From positions 62,001 through 126,000 of the forward strand of contig NZ_PRDS01000003.1 of the NCBI RefSeq assembly GCF_002927635.1: DNA of 64,000 bases, read 5' to 3'. This DNA is from Albidovulum inexpectatum (GTDB lineage: Bacteria; Pseudomonadota; Alphaproteobacteria; Rhodobacterales; Rhodobacteraceae). A program made the position numbers and the translations under genes. Below the pieces are notes generated by a model that saw nothing but the letters and a program-made list of their open reading frames with translations, ran no database searches and was not told the origin of the DNA. Shown in pieces: positions 39,995-48,366 of this stretch; the first letter of the stretch is position 1; each line of letters begins with the position of its first letter.

Positions 39995-42028
39995 TCAGGC
40001 GTCGTCGCCGATCACCGTCGAGTTGAGGTCGCCACCGACAACGGTCATGTCGACCGAGTTGCTGAGCACATTGGCGCCCATCACGATGCTCTGGTTGAAC
40101 GCCGCCAGGTCCAGCGTGCCCGAGGCATCGGCGCTCGACGAGCCATTGACGTAACCGTCATCGCCGTTGTTCGAGCCCCACATGCCGGCCGTGCCGCCTG
40201 CGCCGCCGTCACCGTTCATCGCGGTACCGCCGCCGCCGCCGCCGGACATCACGTCGCCGCCGTCAAGGCCAAGGCCGGACATCGTCGAGCTGGACGTGCC
40301 CGCGCCTGTCACGGCGTTCGAGGCATCGTCGTCCGAGCTTGCGTTGCCGCCATAGCCGGCGATCGCCTCGGCCATGGAGTCGGCCGCGCCGCTGGTGTCG
40401 ATGTCGCTGAACAGGTCGGCCATGCCACCCGCGCCGCCAGCCGCATCGGCCGTCCCGGTGCCGCCGACATCCGACATCGCCGACGCATCAGATGCGTTGG
40501 ACCCGTCGCCGCCGTTGCCAGCACCAGTGCCGGTTCCGGTACCGTCACCGTTCACGGCATTGTCGGCCGCATTGTCACCGCCTGCGCCAGCAGACGAGGT
40601 GCCCATGCCCGAACCCGAGCCATTGCCGGTGCCGTCGCCGGACGTGCCTGTGCCATCACCGCCATCGCCAGCGGGGGCATCGGCCGTACCGGTACCAGTG
40701 CCACCGGCTTCAGCGCCAGACTCTGCGCCGCTTTCACCGCCGTCGCCAGCCGTCGCGTCGGAGTCGCCAAGACCCAGACCAACGCCCAAGAGACCCAGTC
40801 CCAGGCCGACGCCAGAGATCGCGCCGGCATCGCCACCGTCGCCACCCGTGCTTGTGGAGCCGCTGCTGCTGGTTCCGCTGCCGGTTCCCGTGGCGTCCGC
40901 ATCGCTGTCGCCGCCATCACCGCCATCGCCCGACGACCCGGTCATGCCAAGACCGGCGCCAAGCCCGGCGCCCATCGCACCGGAGTCACCGCCATCGGCG
41001 TCCGAATTCGCGGTGGAGCCCCCGCTGGAGCCGACGCCCGTTCCGGTCCCTGTTCCGGTCCCGTTACCGCCCGACGCATTGCCGTTGGACGAGTCGGACA
41101 TCGCGCCGCCAAGCCCCAGGCCAACGCCCAGGCCAAAGCCCGCGCCGCCGTCGCCGCCGGTGCCGGTATTGGTCGAGTCCGAACCGGAATCGTTGCTGGC
41201 GTCGCTGTGGCTGTCGGCATCGCCACCGTCGCCGCCTTCGCTGTCGCTATCGGTCTCGGCCGAGCCCATGCCCATGCCCATTGCGCCCGAATGCGACATC
41301 GCATGGCCGCCGTCTCCGGCTTCGCCATCGGCATCACCGCCATCGGCATAGGCGTCGCTGCCGCCATAGCTTCCGCCACCCGTGGCATCGATACCTTCCT
41401 CGGCATAGGCATCACCGCCGTGGGCGCTGCCGCTGTTGCTGAAGTCGCCGCTGTTCTCAACGGTCGGGTTCATGAGGTGGTCGTTGTCCTCGAGATTCAG
41501 CGACTGAGCATTGAAGGTCGCCGAGAGGGACCCGCCGCCGGAATCCAGGCCGTTCAGCACATCGGTAATCGTGCTGTCGTTGCCCGGGTCATAGGACAGA
41601 TCGCGACCGGCACCAATGACGTCACCACCGACCGACGAGTTGTCGATGTCGTTGATGTCGTCGTCGCGCGGAATCCATTCGCCACCGCCGAAGTCGATAT
41701 TGATCGAGTTCGTGTTGGTGTTGCTGTCGTCCCCACCATTGGTGTTGGACTGCTGCTGCTGCTGGCTTTGCTCCTGGCCCTGCTCCTGACCCTGTTCCTG
41801 GTTGGTCGAGGAGCGGTTCGAATTGGAATTGCTCGCGTCAGCAGAGGACGACGATTCCGACCCGGCCTCGGAAGACGCCTCGGCGCCTGCTTCGGCATTC
41901 GCCTCGGCGCCAGCTTCGGCGCCGGATTCAGAAGAAGACGAGGAGGTCGCCGAAGCGTCGTCGTCTTCGCGGATGTCGATGTCGATGTCGATATCGTGAT
42001 CATCCATGCCAAAAATTCTGCGGTCCAT
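39995..42028 (-). CDS. Asp/Gly/Ser-rich low-complexity protein, candidate type I secretion substrate
   Basis: The 677-residue product starts MDRRIFGMDDHDIDIDIDIR, runs through Ser/Glu/Ala-rich and Gln-rich (EQGQEQGQEQSQQQQQ) tracts, then a short ordered region (EWIPRDDDINDIDNSSVGGD), and then hundreds of residues of Gly, Asp, Ser, Thr and Ala. Motifs such as GGDGGD, GTGTGTG and runs of GLGLGLG recur three or four times. I see no Lys and no Cys, and no GGxGxD RTX nonapeptide. The C-terminus (LAAFNQSIVMGANVLSNSVD and on) is strand-rich and nearly uncharged, as in type I signals. The start at 42028 has GGAG seven bases upstream. A long reading frame on the other strand is a composition artefact. 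Confidence 0.72.
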   Translation of the reverse strand: MDRRIFGMDDHDIDIDIDIREDDDASATSSSSSESGAEAGAEANAEAGAEASSEAGSESSSSADASNSNSNRSSTNQEQGQEQGQEQSQQQQQSNTNGGDDSNTNTNSINIDFGGGEWIPRDDDINDIDNSSVGGDVIGAGRDLSYDPGNDSTITDVLNGLDSGGGSLSATFNAQSLNLEDNDHLMNPTVENSGDFSNSGSAHGGDAYAEEGIDATGGGSYGGSDAYADGGDADGEAGDGGHAMSHSGAMGMGMGSAETDSDSEGGDGGDADSHSDASNDSGSDSTNTGTGGDGGAGFGLGVGLGLGGAMSDSSNGNASGGNGTGTGTGTGVGSSGGSTANSDADGGDSGAMGAGLGAGLGMTGSSGDGGDGGDSDADATGTGSGTSSSGSTSTGGDGGDAGAISGVGLGLGLLGVGLGLGDSDATAGDGGESGAESGAEAGGTGTGTADAPAGDGGDGTGTSGDGTGNGSGSGMGTSSAGAGGDNAADNAVNGDGTGTGTGAGNGGDGSNASDASAMSDVGGTGTADAAGGAGGMADLFSDIDTSGAADSMAEAIAGYGGNASSDDDASNAVTGAGTSSSTMSGLGLDGGDVMSGGGGGGTAMNGDGGAGGTAGMWGSNNGDDGYVNGSSSADASGTLDLAAFNQSIVMGANVLSNSVDMTVVGGDLNSTVIGDDA

Positions 42029-42738
42029 AATGATCTCCATTGATCAAATGCCAGCACGATCCGACCGCCATTCATCTGCCAGGCGGTATGGGCAATGTGC
42101 TGAAGGTTTCAACTTGATCCGGCTGGTTCGAGCGATGCCGAAGCATCAAGGGCCGCCAACCGATGCGGCCAGGACATCAATATTCCCCCCTTTCAAAAAT
42201 GTTTCCGCCAAGAACCGATGCGGACCTTTAATAAGCAGCCGATCAAATAAATACGTACTGGTGACAGGCTTGAAATGCGCCGCACCGGAAACAAAGTCAG
42301 GCTACCAATCGAGCCCATTGGAATGATTGCACCGAGTCAGGCTTTCGGAAAGCTGTCGAAAGGTGCTAGTGCAGCAATGCAAGGGCTTGCAACGTGCGTC
42401 CGGGCGTATAAGTGCCCTGATTGACAAGGTATATTCAAGATTTCGACATATTTTTGACACGCCGATTCTGGCGCTTCATATTAATCGTTTGATTTATGGA
42501 AAAAGGTTTTATCCAATCTGTATCAAGTCCATTGGCAAGATCTGTCGGGGCCGTCCAGGTCGTTCAGGAGATCATTCAAGTAATTGTAATAATTTGGTAA
42601 AAAGTCGCGCGGAAGGATCGGATTCCGTCGGTGAAAGCCATGGTTTCCGCAAGCTGGAAAATTGGTTATACTGATCGACAGTTGTTCTTTCGACCTATTT
42701 CAAGAATGTCGGTCCATATGCCGGCGGGGAAATTTATT
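42029..42738. other. AT-richer intergenic region between the secretion genes and the regulator
   Basis: This 710-base gap holds no convincing gene and is visibly richer in A and T than its surroundings. Seen in it are two direct copies of AGTCAGGCT (42295-42303 and 42335-42343, 40 bases apart), an inverted repeat TGCAAGGGCTTGCA (42378-42391), and a TTGACA at 42421 with AT-rich sequence after it. It must contain divergent promoters for the secretion operon (left) and the LuxR-type gene (right). Start sites cannot be fixed by eye. Confidence 0.6.
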
Positions 42739-43446
42739 ATGAAGTCCGACCGCGATCATCGATCCGGCGGCGCCGGAACAGACAGGGTTCTGTTCATAGG
42801 GAGTGCGCTTGCCTTTCCGGAAGTGACGCTGCGCCTTGTGCGTGCCGAGTTTGAAGGCGTCGAAGTCAGCCGGTTCGACACGATCGAACAGGCGATCGAC
42901 GCCGGCCAGGCTGCGAGCGTCCGAATGGTTGTCCTCGATCAGAAATTTACCGAAGATCTTGCGGATATTCACGACCTCGCCAGGTCCACCTTTGGCAATG
43001 CGCATGTCGTGCTTGCCTATGACGATGTCAGTATCGCACGGCCCGTGTTTCAACGACAGCAGGCAGGCATGGGTCTGTCGGGGCTGAGATTCATTCCAAT
43101 GCATTCGGCCGTGGGATCCTGGATATCCATCCTGCGGCTTCTGATGGCGGGCGAGGTGCTGGTTCCCGGCGACCTGATCCAGCCATTTGCGATGAATGAT
43201 TCAATGAATGGTGCTGCCGACGCCTCCGGAAATCCCTCGCTGACGCGTCGGGAAATCGAGGTGCTCAGGCTGGTGGCGCAGGGGCATCGCAACAAGACGA
43301 TCGCAGCGATGCTGGACGTTTCCGAACATACCGTGAAGCTGCACATTCATCACCTGATGCGCAAGATCGGGGTTGGAAATCGGACGGCGGCTGCAAACTG
43401 GTTCATGCAGAACGGTCACGCCGGTGACGAGGAGGGCCCCGCATGA
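42739..43446 (+). CDS. LuxR-family regulator with degenerate receiver domain
   Basis: A 235-residue protein. The first 130 residues fold-match a receiver (RVLFIGSALAFPEVTLRLVR; VRMVVLDQKFTEDLADIHDL), but the acidic pair that binds magnesium is absent (FIGSAL). The C-terminal GerE/LuxR helix-turn-helix is clear: LTRREIEVLRLVAQGHRNKT followed by VSEHTVKLHIHHLMRKIGV. This layout recalls CsgD/VpsT-type biofilm regulators. I chose MKSDRDH at 42739 (GGGGAAAT upstream). Starts at 42631, 42706 and 42718 are possible. Divergent from the secretion operon, its likely target. Confidence 0.82.
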   Translation: MKSDRDHRSGGAGTDRVLFIGSALAFPEVTLRLVRAEFEGVEVSRFDTIEQAIDAGQAASVRMVVLDQKFTEDLADIHDLARSTFGNAHVVLAYDDVSIARPVFQRQQAGMGLSGLRFIPMHSAVGSWISILRLLMAGEVLVPGDLIQPFAMNDSMNGAADASGNPSLTRREIEVLRLVAQGHRNKTIAAMLDVSEHTVKLHIHHLMRKIGVGNRTAAANWFMQNGHAGDEEGPA

Positions 43447-43940
43447 TCCGCCCACCCGATGAGTCCTTCGATCAGGCGCTGCTGCTGATTGGCAAGCTGA
43501 ATTACACCTGGACCAATACGGAAAGCGTTCTGGTTCATCTGATCGCGGGCCTGGCCGGCGTGGACAAGGACATCGCGGTCATCATCTTTCTGACGCTGAA
43601 CACGACGCGCGCGCGGGTCGATCTGGTCGAACGCCTGGCCAAGCTGGGCCGGGTGCCGGATGAGGAACGCGATCGGGTTCTGGCGGCGACACGGCGCCTT
43701 GTCTCGCTGGGGGCAGAGCGCAACCGATACAATCATTCGATCTATGCGTTCGATCCCGAAACGGGCAGCGTGCGCACGATCATGATGCGCATTGCCGATC
43801 GCCGGGATCAGATTCGTGTGGGCAAATCGACCGACCTGGACATTGCGGCGATGGAACGGATCCGCTCGGCGATCGACGATCTTGGAAAGCTCAACCGCGA
43901 GTTCTGGGCCATCATCCGCGACTTCGGATATCCTGCATGA
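43443..43940 (+). CDS. Conserved-looking protein of unknown function in the secretion locus
   Basis: I do not recognise a family. The 165-residue soluble, mostly helical protein has LLIGKLNYTWTNTESVLVHL near the start, TTRARVDLVERLAKLG and RLVSLGAERNRYNHSIYAFD in the middle, and DDLGKLNREFWAIIRDFGY at the end. The NRYNH segment resembles helical proteins annotated as HEPN-like or abortive-infection-type, but too weakly to assign. It overlaps the LuxR stop by four bases (ATGA), so the two are co-translated. Confidence 0.65.
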   Translation: MIRPPDESFDQALLLIGKLNYTWTNTESVLVHLIAGLAGVDKDIAVIIFLTLNTTRARVDLVERLAKLGRVPDEERDRVLAATRRLVSLGAERNRYNHSIYAFDPETGSVRTIMMRIADRRDQIRVGKSTDLDIAAMERIRSAIDDLGKLNREFWAIIRDFGYPA

Positions 43941-43988
43941 GTGACCGGCATGTCGAGCTATCCGGCCCGCGGCGACAGGGGGCAGACC

Positions 43989-45776
43989 ATGTTGCGTGAA
44001 AGTCTGGCATCGGGGCGCGACAGCGGTCCTCTTTCCCGCGCTGTTGCGCAGGCAGAGATCTTCGTCGGTCCGATGCAGGATGTCGCCCTGGATCGACTGC
44101 GCTTTGCGCTGCGCTCGCGGGCGGCACTGACCGTCTTTACCGGGGTTCCCGGCGCCGGGCGTTCGCGGCTGCTTGATGCATTGGTGGCCGGAGAGGCCGG
44201 CGATCTGCCGGTCGTGCTGCTTGACGGCGCCAAGATCCCGCCCGAAGGATTGGCGGGTTCGGTCCTGCGCGCGTTCGGTCATGACGGCCGGTCTGGCGGG
44301 GATGAAGTTCACCGTGTTGCACTTGCCCATGCGCAATCGGGTCACATTCCGGTGGTCGTGATTGACGACGCCGATGCGATGGATCGATCGTCTCTGGCCG
44401 AGATTGCCGACATGATCGGGCCTGATCCCGAGGAACGGCCGCTGTTCAAGTTCATCCTGACCGGTCCGCCGCAGCTTTATGAAGCGCTGCGCATGGAACT
44501 GCCGGAACTCGTCGGCCCCAGCGTGTCGCTCGACCCGATGGGCAAGGAAGATGCCGCGGCGTTCATCCGGCATGCATTGCGCGCCGCCGGGTTCGGGCCG
44601 GACAAGATGTGCGGTGAAGCGATCGAGGAAGTCGTGAAATGCGGCGGGGGGATCGCGGCGCGGATCCTGTCGATATGTGATGCCTGTCTTGAAACGGTGG
44701 ATCGGAATACACCCGTCGCGGATCGCAGTACCGTGCGTCGGGCCATCATCGCGCGCGGCATCCGGGCCGCGCCGGCCTTGCCCAAAGCCGCCGAAGATGC
44801 ACGGGGACAGACCGATCCGCTGCCGATCTCCGATCCGGACATGACGCGGGACGAGGACGTTGCCGGACCCGCGGCAAGGATGACGCGCGCGATGCGGGCT
44901 CTGCGCGGATCGAGAGGGGAAAAAGCCCCACCCGTGGCGGCTGCCGGGCAAACCGATGACGCGGCCGCGCCGATCGCGTTCGTGCGGCGAAGCCAGAACG
45001 ATGCCGCGCAGGCCGCGCCGGGCAAGGACGACGCCACGCCCCGCCGAACATGGACAGGTCTGATCATGGCCGTGCTGGTTGGCCTCGTCCTGATGCTTGC
45101 CATGAGTCAGCGCGATCGGATCGCCTTGCTTCTGGCAAGCGTTGCGGATCGCCCCGAAGGCCTGGATCAGGCGCAGCCGATTTCACCTCCACCTGCCCAG
45201 ACCGTGGCCCGTATCGAACGAATTTCGGCGTCGCTGCGAAATGTGCCTGCGGGTGCCGAGTCGCGATTCCGTCTTGGCGTCGATCTTGGCCTGTCGGATC
45301 CGCAGGCGGCGGTCGTCGCCTATTCTCTGGCCGCGCTCTTGGGCCATGACCGTGCCGCCTATTACCTTGGCCAGATTTTCGAAGCCGGTGAGGGCGTTGC
45401 AAGCGATCCCCTGCTGGCGGCACGATGGTATCGTCAGTCACGGCTGATGCCCGCGGCGGCCATGTCGCAAACCGCAGGCACAGCCGTGCCCGGCGGCGAT
45501 GCGCCAGGACCGCCACAGCCCTTGTATTCGGGTTTTGACGCATCGGGTGCCGCAGAGTTCGTCTGGGCTCCCGGTCGCGGGGCTGTCGCTGACCATTTCC
45601 GGCTGGATTTCGCGGACCGATCCGGGAACATCGTCGACTCGATCGCGCCCATCGAATTGTCCGCCACGCGTGTCACCGTGCCACAACAGGCTGCCTATTG
45701 GCGCGTTGCTGCCGTCGGCGCAGGCGCCAACAGGGCGCAGGCCCAATCGCCCTGGCTTCCGATCACTGCTCGGTAA
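43989..45776 (+). CDS. Membrane-anchored AAA ATPase-like (ExeA-type)/SEL1/beta-domain fusion
   Basis: A 595-residue protein. An ExeA/GspA-like AAA module (about 20-250) has Walker A GVPGAGRS with Arg for the catalytic Lys and Walker B VVVIDDAD. A charged disordered linker follows, then one membrane helix (about 355-373, WTGLIMAVLVGLVLMLAMS), a SEL1-type repeat (AAYYLGQIFEAGEGVASDPL and on) and a C-terminal beta domain (AAYWRVAAVGAG). It would join a cytoplasmic NTP-binding part to a periplasmic protein-binding part. The ATG at 43989 has AGGGGG six bases upstream. The frame opens at 43941. Likely an operon with the LuxR gene. Confidence 0.75.
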   Translation: MLRESLASGRDSGPLSRAVAQAEIFVGPMQDVALDRLRFALRSRAALTVFTGVPGAGRSRLLDALVAGEAGDLPVVLLDGAKIPPEGLAGSVLRAFGHDGRSGGDEVHRVALAHAQSGHIPVVVIDDADAMDRSSLAEIADMIGPDPEERPLFKFILTGPPQLYEALRMELPELVGPSVSLDPMGKEDAAAFIRHALRAAGFGPDKMCGEAIEEVVKCGGGIAARILSICDACLETVDRNTPVADRSTVRRAIIARGIRAAPALPKAAEDARGQTDPLPISDPDMTRDEDVAGPAARMTRAMRALRGSRGEKAPPVAAAGQTDDAAAPIAFVRRSQNDAAQAAPGKDDATPRRTWTGLIMAVLVGLVLMLAMSQRDRIALLLASVADRPEGLDQAQPISPPPAQTVARIERISASLRNVPAGAESRFRLGVDLGLSDPQAAVVAYSLAALLGHDRAAYYLGQIFEAGEGVASDPLLAARWYRQSRLMPAAAMSQTAGTAVPGGDAPGPPQPLYSGFDASGAAEFVWAPGRGAVADHFRLDFADRSGNIVDSIAPIELSATRVTVPQQAAYWRVAAVGAGANRAQAQSPWLPITAR

Positions 45777-46587
45777 GGTTTGCCCCCATGGTGCAGGCAT
45801 CTCTCGCTGCGGTGCATTCCGAGATCGACGCCGCCAGCCTTCCGATCTCATCCCGCAGCATCTGCGCTTGAACATCAAGTTCCGCTGCTTCGGCGCGCGC
45901 CATGGCCGAACGACGCTCGAGTGCTGCAAGTCCTTCGGCAAGCTCTCGTCTGCGCGTCTCTTGCGCTTTCAATTCGGCCAACACAACATTCAATTGCGCC
46001 AGCGCCTTGGCTGCACGTTCGACCGCCAGCTGGCGGTCGAACTCAAGATCTTCGAGTTCCGATTTCGTCCGATGCAGCTCGGCCCTGGCCGATACCGTCT
46101 GATCTGCCAGCGCAGCAATCTCGTCGCGTCTGGCCTGGATGGCCAGCGATGTTTCCTGGGCCTCCGCGCGCGCCGCGTCGGCTTCGGCCAGCGCCGCCTG
46201 GCGTGCCATTCGGGCCTGTTCGGCCTGCTCCCCCGCGGCGCGCAATTCGTCCTCGGCCTTGGCGATCTTGTCTTCCATGGCGCGAAGGGCTGCATGAAGC
46301 TCGCTCAATCGTGCGGTGTCAGCCGCCTTTGACTGGCCCATGGCCGCCATGTCGCGCCCAAGTTTCTGCAGGCGGGCGCTGGCATCTTCGATTTCGGCAA
46401 GCAGCCTGTCGCGGTCGCGCTGCGCGGCCGTGATCTCATCCTTCAGTGCCAACAGGATCCGGCGCAGCGCGGCGGGGTTGTCGACCGACGGGCCCGGGGC
46501 CGATGCAATCTGTTGGCCCTGGATCGTGACCGGCGCAAGACAGGCTGCCACGATCGCGATGGCGCGAAAAATACGGGCGCCGTTCAT
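45763..46587 (-). CDS. Exported coiled-coil protein, unknown function
   Basis: A 274-residue protein with a signal peptide or N-terminal anchor (IFRAIAIVAACLAPVTIQGQ) and a nearly continuous coiled coil from about 45 to 250, rich in Ala, Glu, Arg (LAALERRSAMARAEAAELDV). It ends with two Cys (SECTAARDACTMGA). The layout recalls periplasmic helical spacer proteins, but no family is recognised. The stop overlaps the end of the convergent AAA-SEL1 gene by 14 bases. The start at 46587 is preferred over an upstream extension to 46758. Confidence 0.65.
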   Translation of the reverse strand: MNGARIFRAIAIVAACLAPVTIQGQQIASAPGPSVDNPAALRRILLALKDEITAAQRDRDRLLAEIEDASARLQKLGRDMAAMGQSKAADTARLSELHAALRAMEDKIAKAEDELRAAGEQAEQARMARQAALAEADAARAEAQETSLAIQARRDEIAALADQTVSARAELHRTKSELEDLEFDRQLAVERAAKALAQLNVVLAELKAQETRRRELAEGLAALERRSAMARAEAAELDVQAQMLRDEIGRLAASISECTAARDACTMGANLTEQ

Positions 46588-46830
46588 GGAAATACCCTGG
46601 CTGACAAAATTGAACCCGACCAATCCGGCAAGGCAATTCCAAGTGTCGCACGAATCGACAAGCCCTGTCGAATCCCCGGGGTCTGCCACCGGTGGTCGTC
46701 CCGGCGCCGGGACCATTGCACCATTACCGCGGGCGATCCGCGCGACCACCCCGGGCACGGCATTTCAAGGCCACGGTCATCGACAAGCACAGATCGCGCC
46801 CGGGCCCCATCAGGTCGGGGACGATGTGAA

Positions 46831-46856
46831 GCGGCCCCGGAAAGGCCCGGGGCCGC
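46831..46856 (-). terminator. Terminator after csbD
   Basis: GCGGCCCCGG (46831-46840) pairs perfectly with CCGGGGCCGC (46847-46856) around a six-base loop, 28 bases beyond the csbD stop. The rest of the gap to 46587 shows no gene. Confidence 0.7.
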
Positions 46857-46883
46857 GATGTTCGATCAAGGTTGCAATGACGA

Positions 46884-47081
46884 TCAGAGCGATTTCATCC
46901 ACTCGTCAACTTCGCGCTCGGCTTCTTCCTTGGTCTTGCCATAGCGCTGCTGAAGGCGGCCCACCAGCTCTTCACGGCGACCTTCGATCTGGTCCAGTTC
47001 GTCGTCGGTCAGCTCGCCCCATTTGGCCTGAACCTTGCCTTTCAGCTCTTTCCACTTTCCCTGAATCATGTCCCAGTTCAT
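46884..47081 (-). CDS. CsbD family stress protein
   Basis: A 65-residue hydrophilic protein typical of the CsbD family (MNWDMIQGKWKELKGKVQAK, then WGELTDDELDQIEGRREELV). The family is induced by general stress in many bacteria, and its biochemical role is unknown. The start has a GGAG site. A perfect EcfG promoter lies 69 bases upstream, which puts it under the general stress response coded a few kilobases away. Confidence 0.95.
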   Translation of the reverse strand: MNWDMIQGKWKELKGKVQAKWGELTDDELDQIEGRREELVGRLQQRYGKTKEEAEREVDEWMKSL

Positions 47082-47149
47082 GGCGTTTCTCCTGCATCGT
47101 GGTGGTTTGACGAGTCCGGGGCGACGGTTCATGCCCCGCTCATGAAACA

Positions 47150-47174
47150 AACGCGGCACAATCCATTCGGTTCC
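47150..47174 (-). promoter_or_regulatory. EcfG-type stress promoter of csbD
   Basis: On the minus strand GGAAC (47174-47170), 16 bases, then CGTT (47153-47150). This equals the alphaproteobacterial EcfG consensus and points to csbD. Confidence 0.85.
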
Positions 47175-47219
47175 CTGCTTCATGTTGCCGCTGCGTGGAA
47201 AATATTCCTGGTCGCGAAG

Positions 47220-47245
47220 GGAACCCCGGCTGGGCGGCAGGCGTT
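47220..47245 (+). promoter_or_regulatory. EcfG-type stress promoter of the AI-2E-family permease gene
   Basis: GGAAC (47220-47224), 17 bases, then CGTT (47242-47245), 52 bases before the GTG start. Divergent from the csbD promoter, with 45 bases between the two -35 elements. Confidence 0.82.
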
Positions 47246-47297
47246 GGCATGACGCGGCAAACTCTCTGGCGCCGGTGGCCATCAAGGAGCGGAAACA

Positions 47298-48359
47298 GTG
47301 CGGACCGACACAAATCGCGTCGCGATCGGTGCGATCGCCATCATACTGACTGTGGCCGCCCTGATGCGGGCCGAAGAGATCCTGGCGCCTGTCACTCTTG
47401 CGCTGACGGCCGGAATTGTCATGTCGCCGCTGTCCGATTGGTGGGACCGGGTCAGGCTGCCGCGCGTCCTAGGGGCGATGGCGTCTCTGGCCGTGGCCTT
47501 GTTCGTGATCGTTGCGGGGGGCGCGCTGCTGTATCCAGTGGTTGACCGGCTGGTGACGATGGCGCCGAAGGTCTGGGCCGATCTTCGGGAAACCGTTGCC
47601 GCGATGCGCGACATGGCCGAAAGCGTCGAGTCGATCAAGGATGACATCGCGATGGCGGTCGACAGTCAGGCAGTCGCCGCGCCAGCCGCGGTATCGGCCG
47701 AAGCCGAGATGCCCATTCCGTCCGTCACTGACGCGCTTTTCCTGGCCCCGTCGATCCTTGCGCAGGTCCTGATCTTCGCGGGCACGTTGTTCTTCTTCGT
47801 CCTGACCCGGTCCGAGATCTATGACTGGGTCGCGCGATTTCTTGCGCGGCAGGATCAGCCGCCGGCCCACGTCAGCACACGCCTGATGCGCGCAGAGCGA
47901 CGGGTTTCGCGCTATTTCGTGACGATTTCCCTGATCAATCTGGGGCTGGGCGCGGCGACGGCAGCGCTGCTATACGCGCTTGGTCTGCCCGGCGCGGTCG
48001 TCTTTGGCCTGCTGGCGGCGCTGGCCAATTTCATCCTTTACCTTGGTCCTGCCGTGGTCGTCGTGACCCTGGCCTATGCCGGGATTGCTGCCTTCGACGG
48101 CCTTTTCGCGATCCTGCCTGCCCTGGGATTTGCCGGGCTCAACATCCTTGAGGGCCAGTTCGTCACGCCCGCCCTGGTGGGGCAAAGCCTGAAGGTCAAT
48201 CCGCTGATCGTCTTTCTGGCGGTCGTCTTCGGCATGTGGTTGTGGGGTGCGCCGGGCGGCATCGTTGCCATTCCCCTGTTGTTGTGGATCCGCGCCCTTG
48301 TCGAAGATCACGATGCCGAAGCGCGTCTCATTGGAATCGCGCCCGCCGCGCGGGACTGA
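47298..48359 (+). CDS. AI-2E family (PerM/YdiK-type) permease
   Basis: A 353-residue membrane protein with about eight helices in the family's order: paired N-terminal helices (AAEEILAPV-like segment), a large soluble insert (about 90-150), and the C-terminal block ALANFILYLGPAVVVVTLAY with LNILEGQFVTPALVGQSLKV and NPLIVFLAVVFGMWLWGAPG. The family includes exporters of AI-2, sodium/proton antiporters and many of unknown substrate. GTG start with AAGGAGCGG upstream. Under an EcfG promoter. Confidence 0.88.
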   Translation: MRTDTNRVAIGAIAIILTVAALMRAEEILAPVTLALTAGIVMSPLSDWWDRVRLPRVLGAMASLAVALFVIVAGGALLYPVVDRLVTMAPKVWADLRETVAAMRDMAESVESIKDDIAMAVDSQAVAAPAAVSAEAEMPIPSVTDALFLAPSILAQVLIFAGTLFFFVLTRSEIYDWVARFLARQDQPPAHVSTRLMRAERRVSRYFVTISLINLGLGAATAALLYALGLPGAVVFGLLAALANFILYLGPAVVVVTLAYAGIAAFDGLFAILPALGFAGLNILEGQFVTPALVGQSLKVNPLIVFLAVVFGMWLWGAPGGIVAIPLLLWIRALVEDHDAEARLIGIAPAARD

Positions 48360-48366
48360 TCGATCG

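Noticed and set aside
39995-42028. Canonical RTX toxin or haemolysin
   Set aside because: No GGxGxDxUx nonapeptides, no acyltransferase gene and no toxin or protease domain are visible.
39869-42043. A 724-codon open frame on the plus strand opposite the low-complexity gene
   Set aside because: It is a mirror of GC-rich repeats, rich in Ala, Val, Arg and Gly. It has no ribosome site or family motif, and the minus frame has a good start and fits the secretion operon.
42006-42674. Two short plus-strand frames (106 and 115 codons) in the intergenic region
   Set aside because: They lack a ribosome site and recognisable motifs, and lie in the AT-richer control region.
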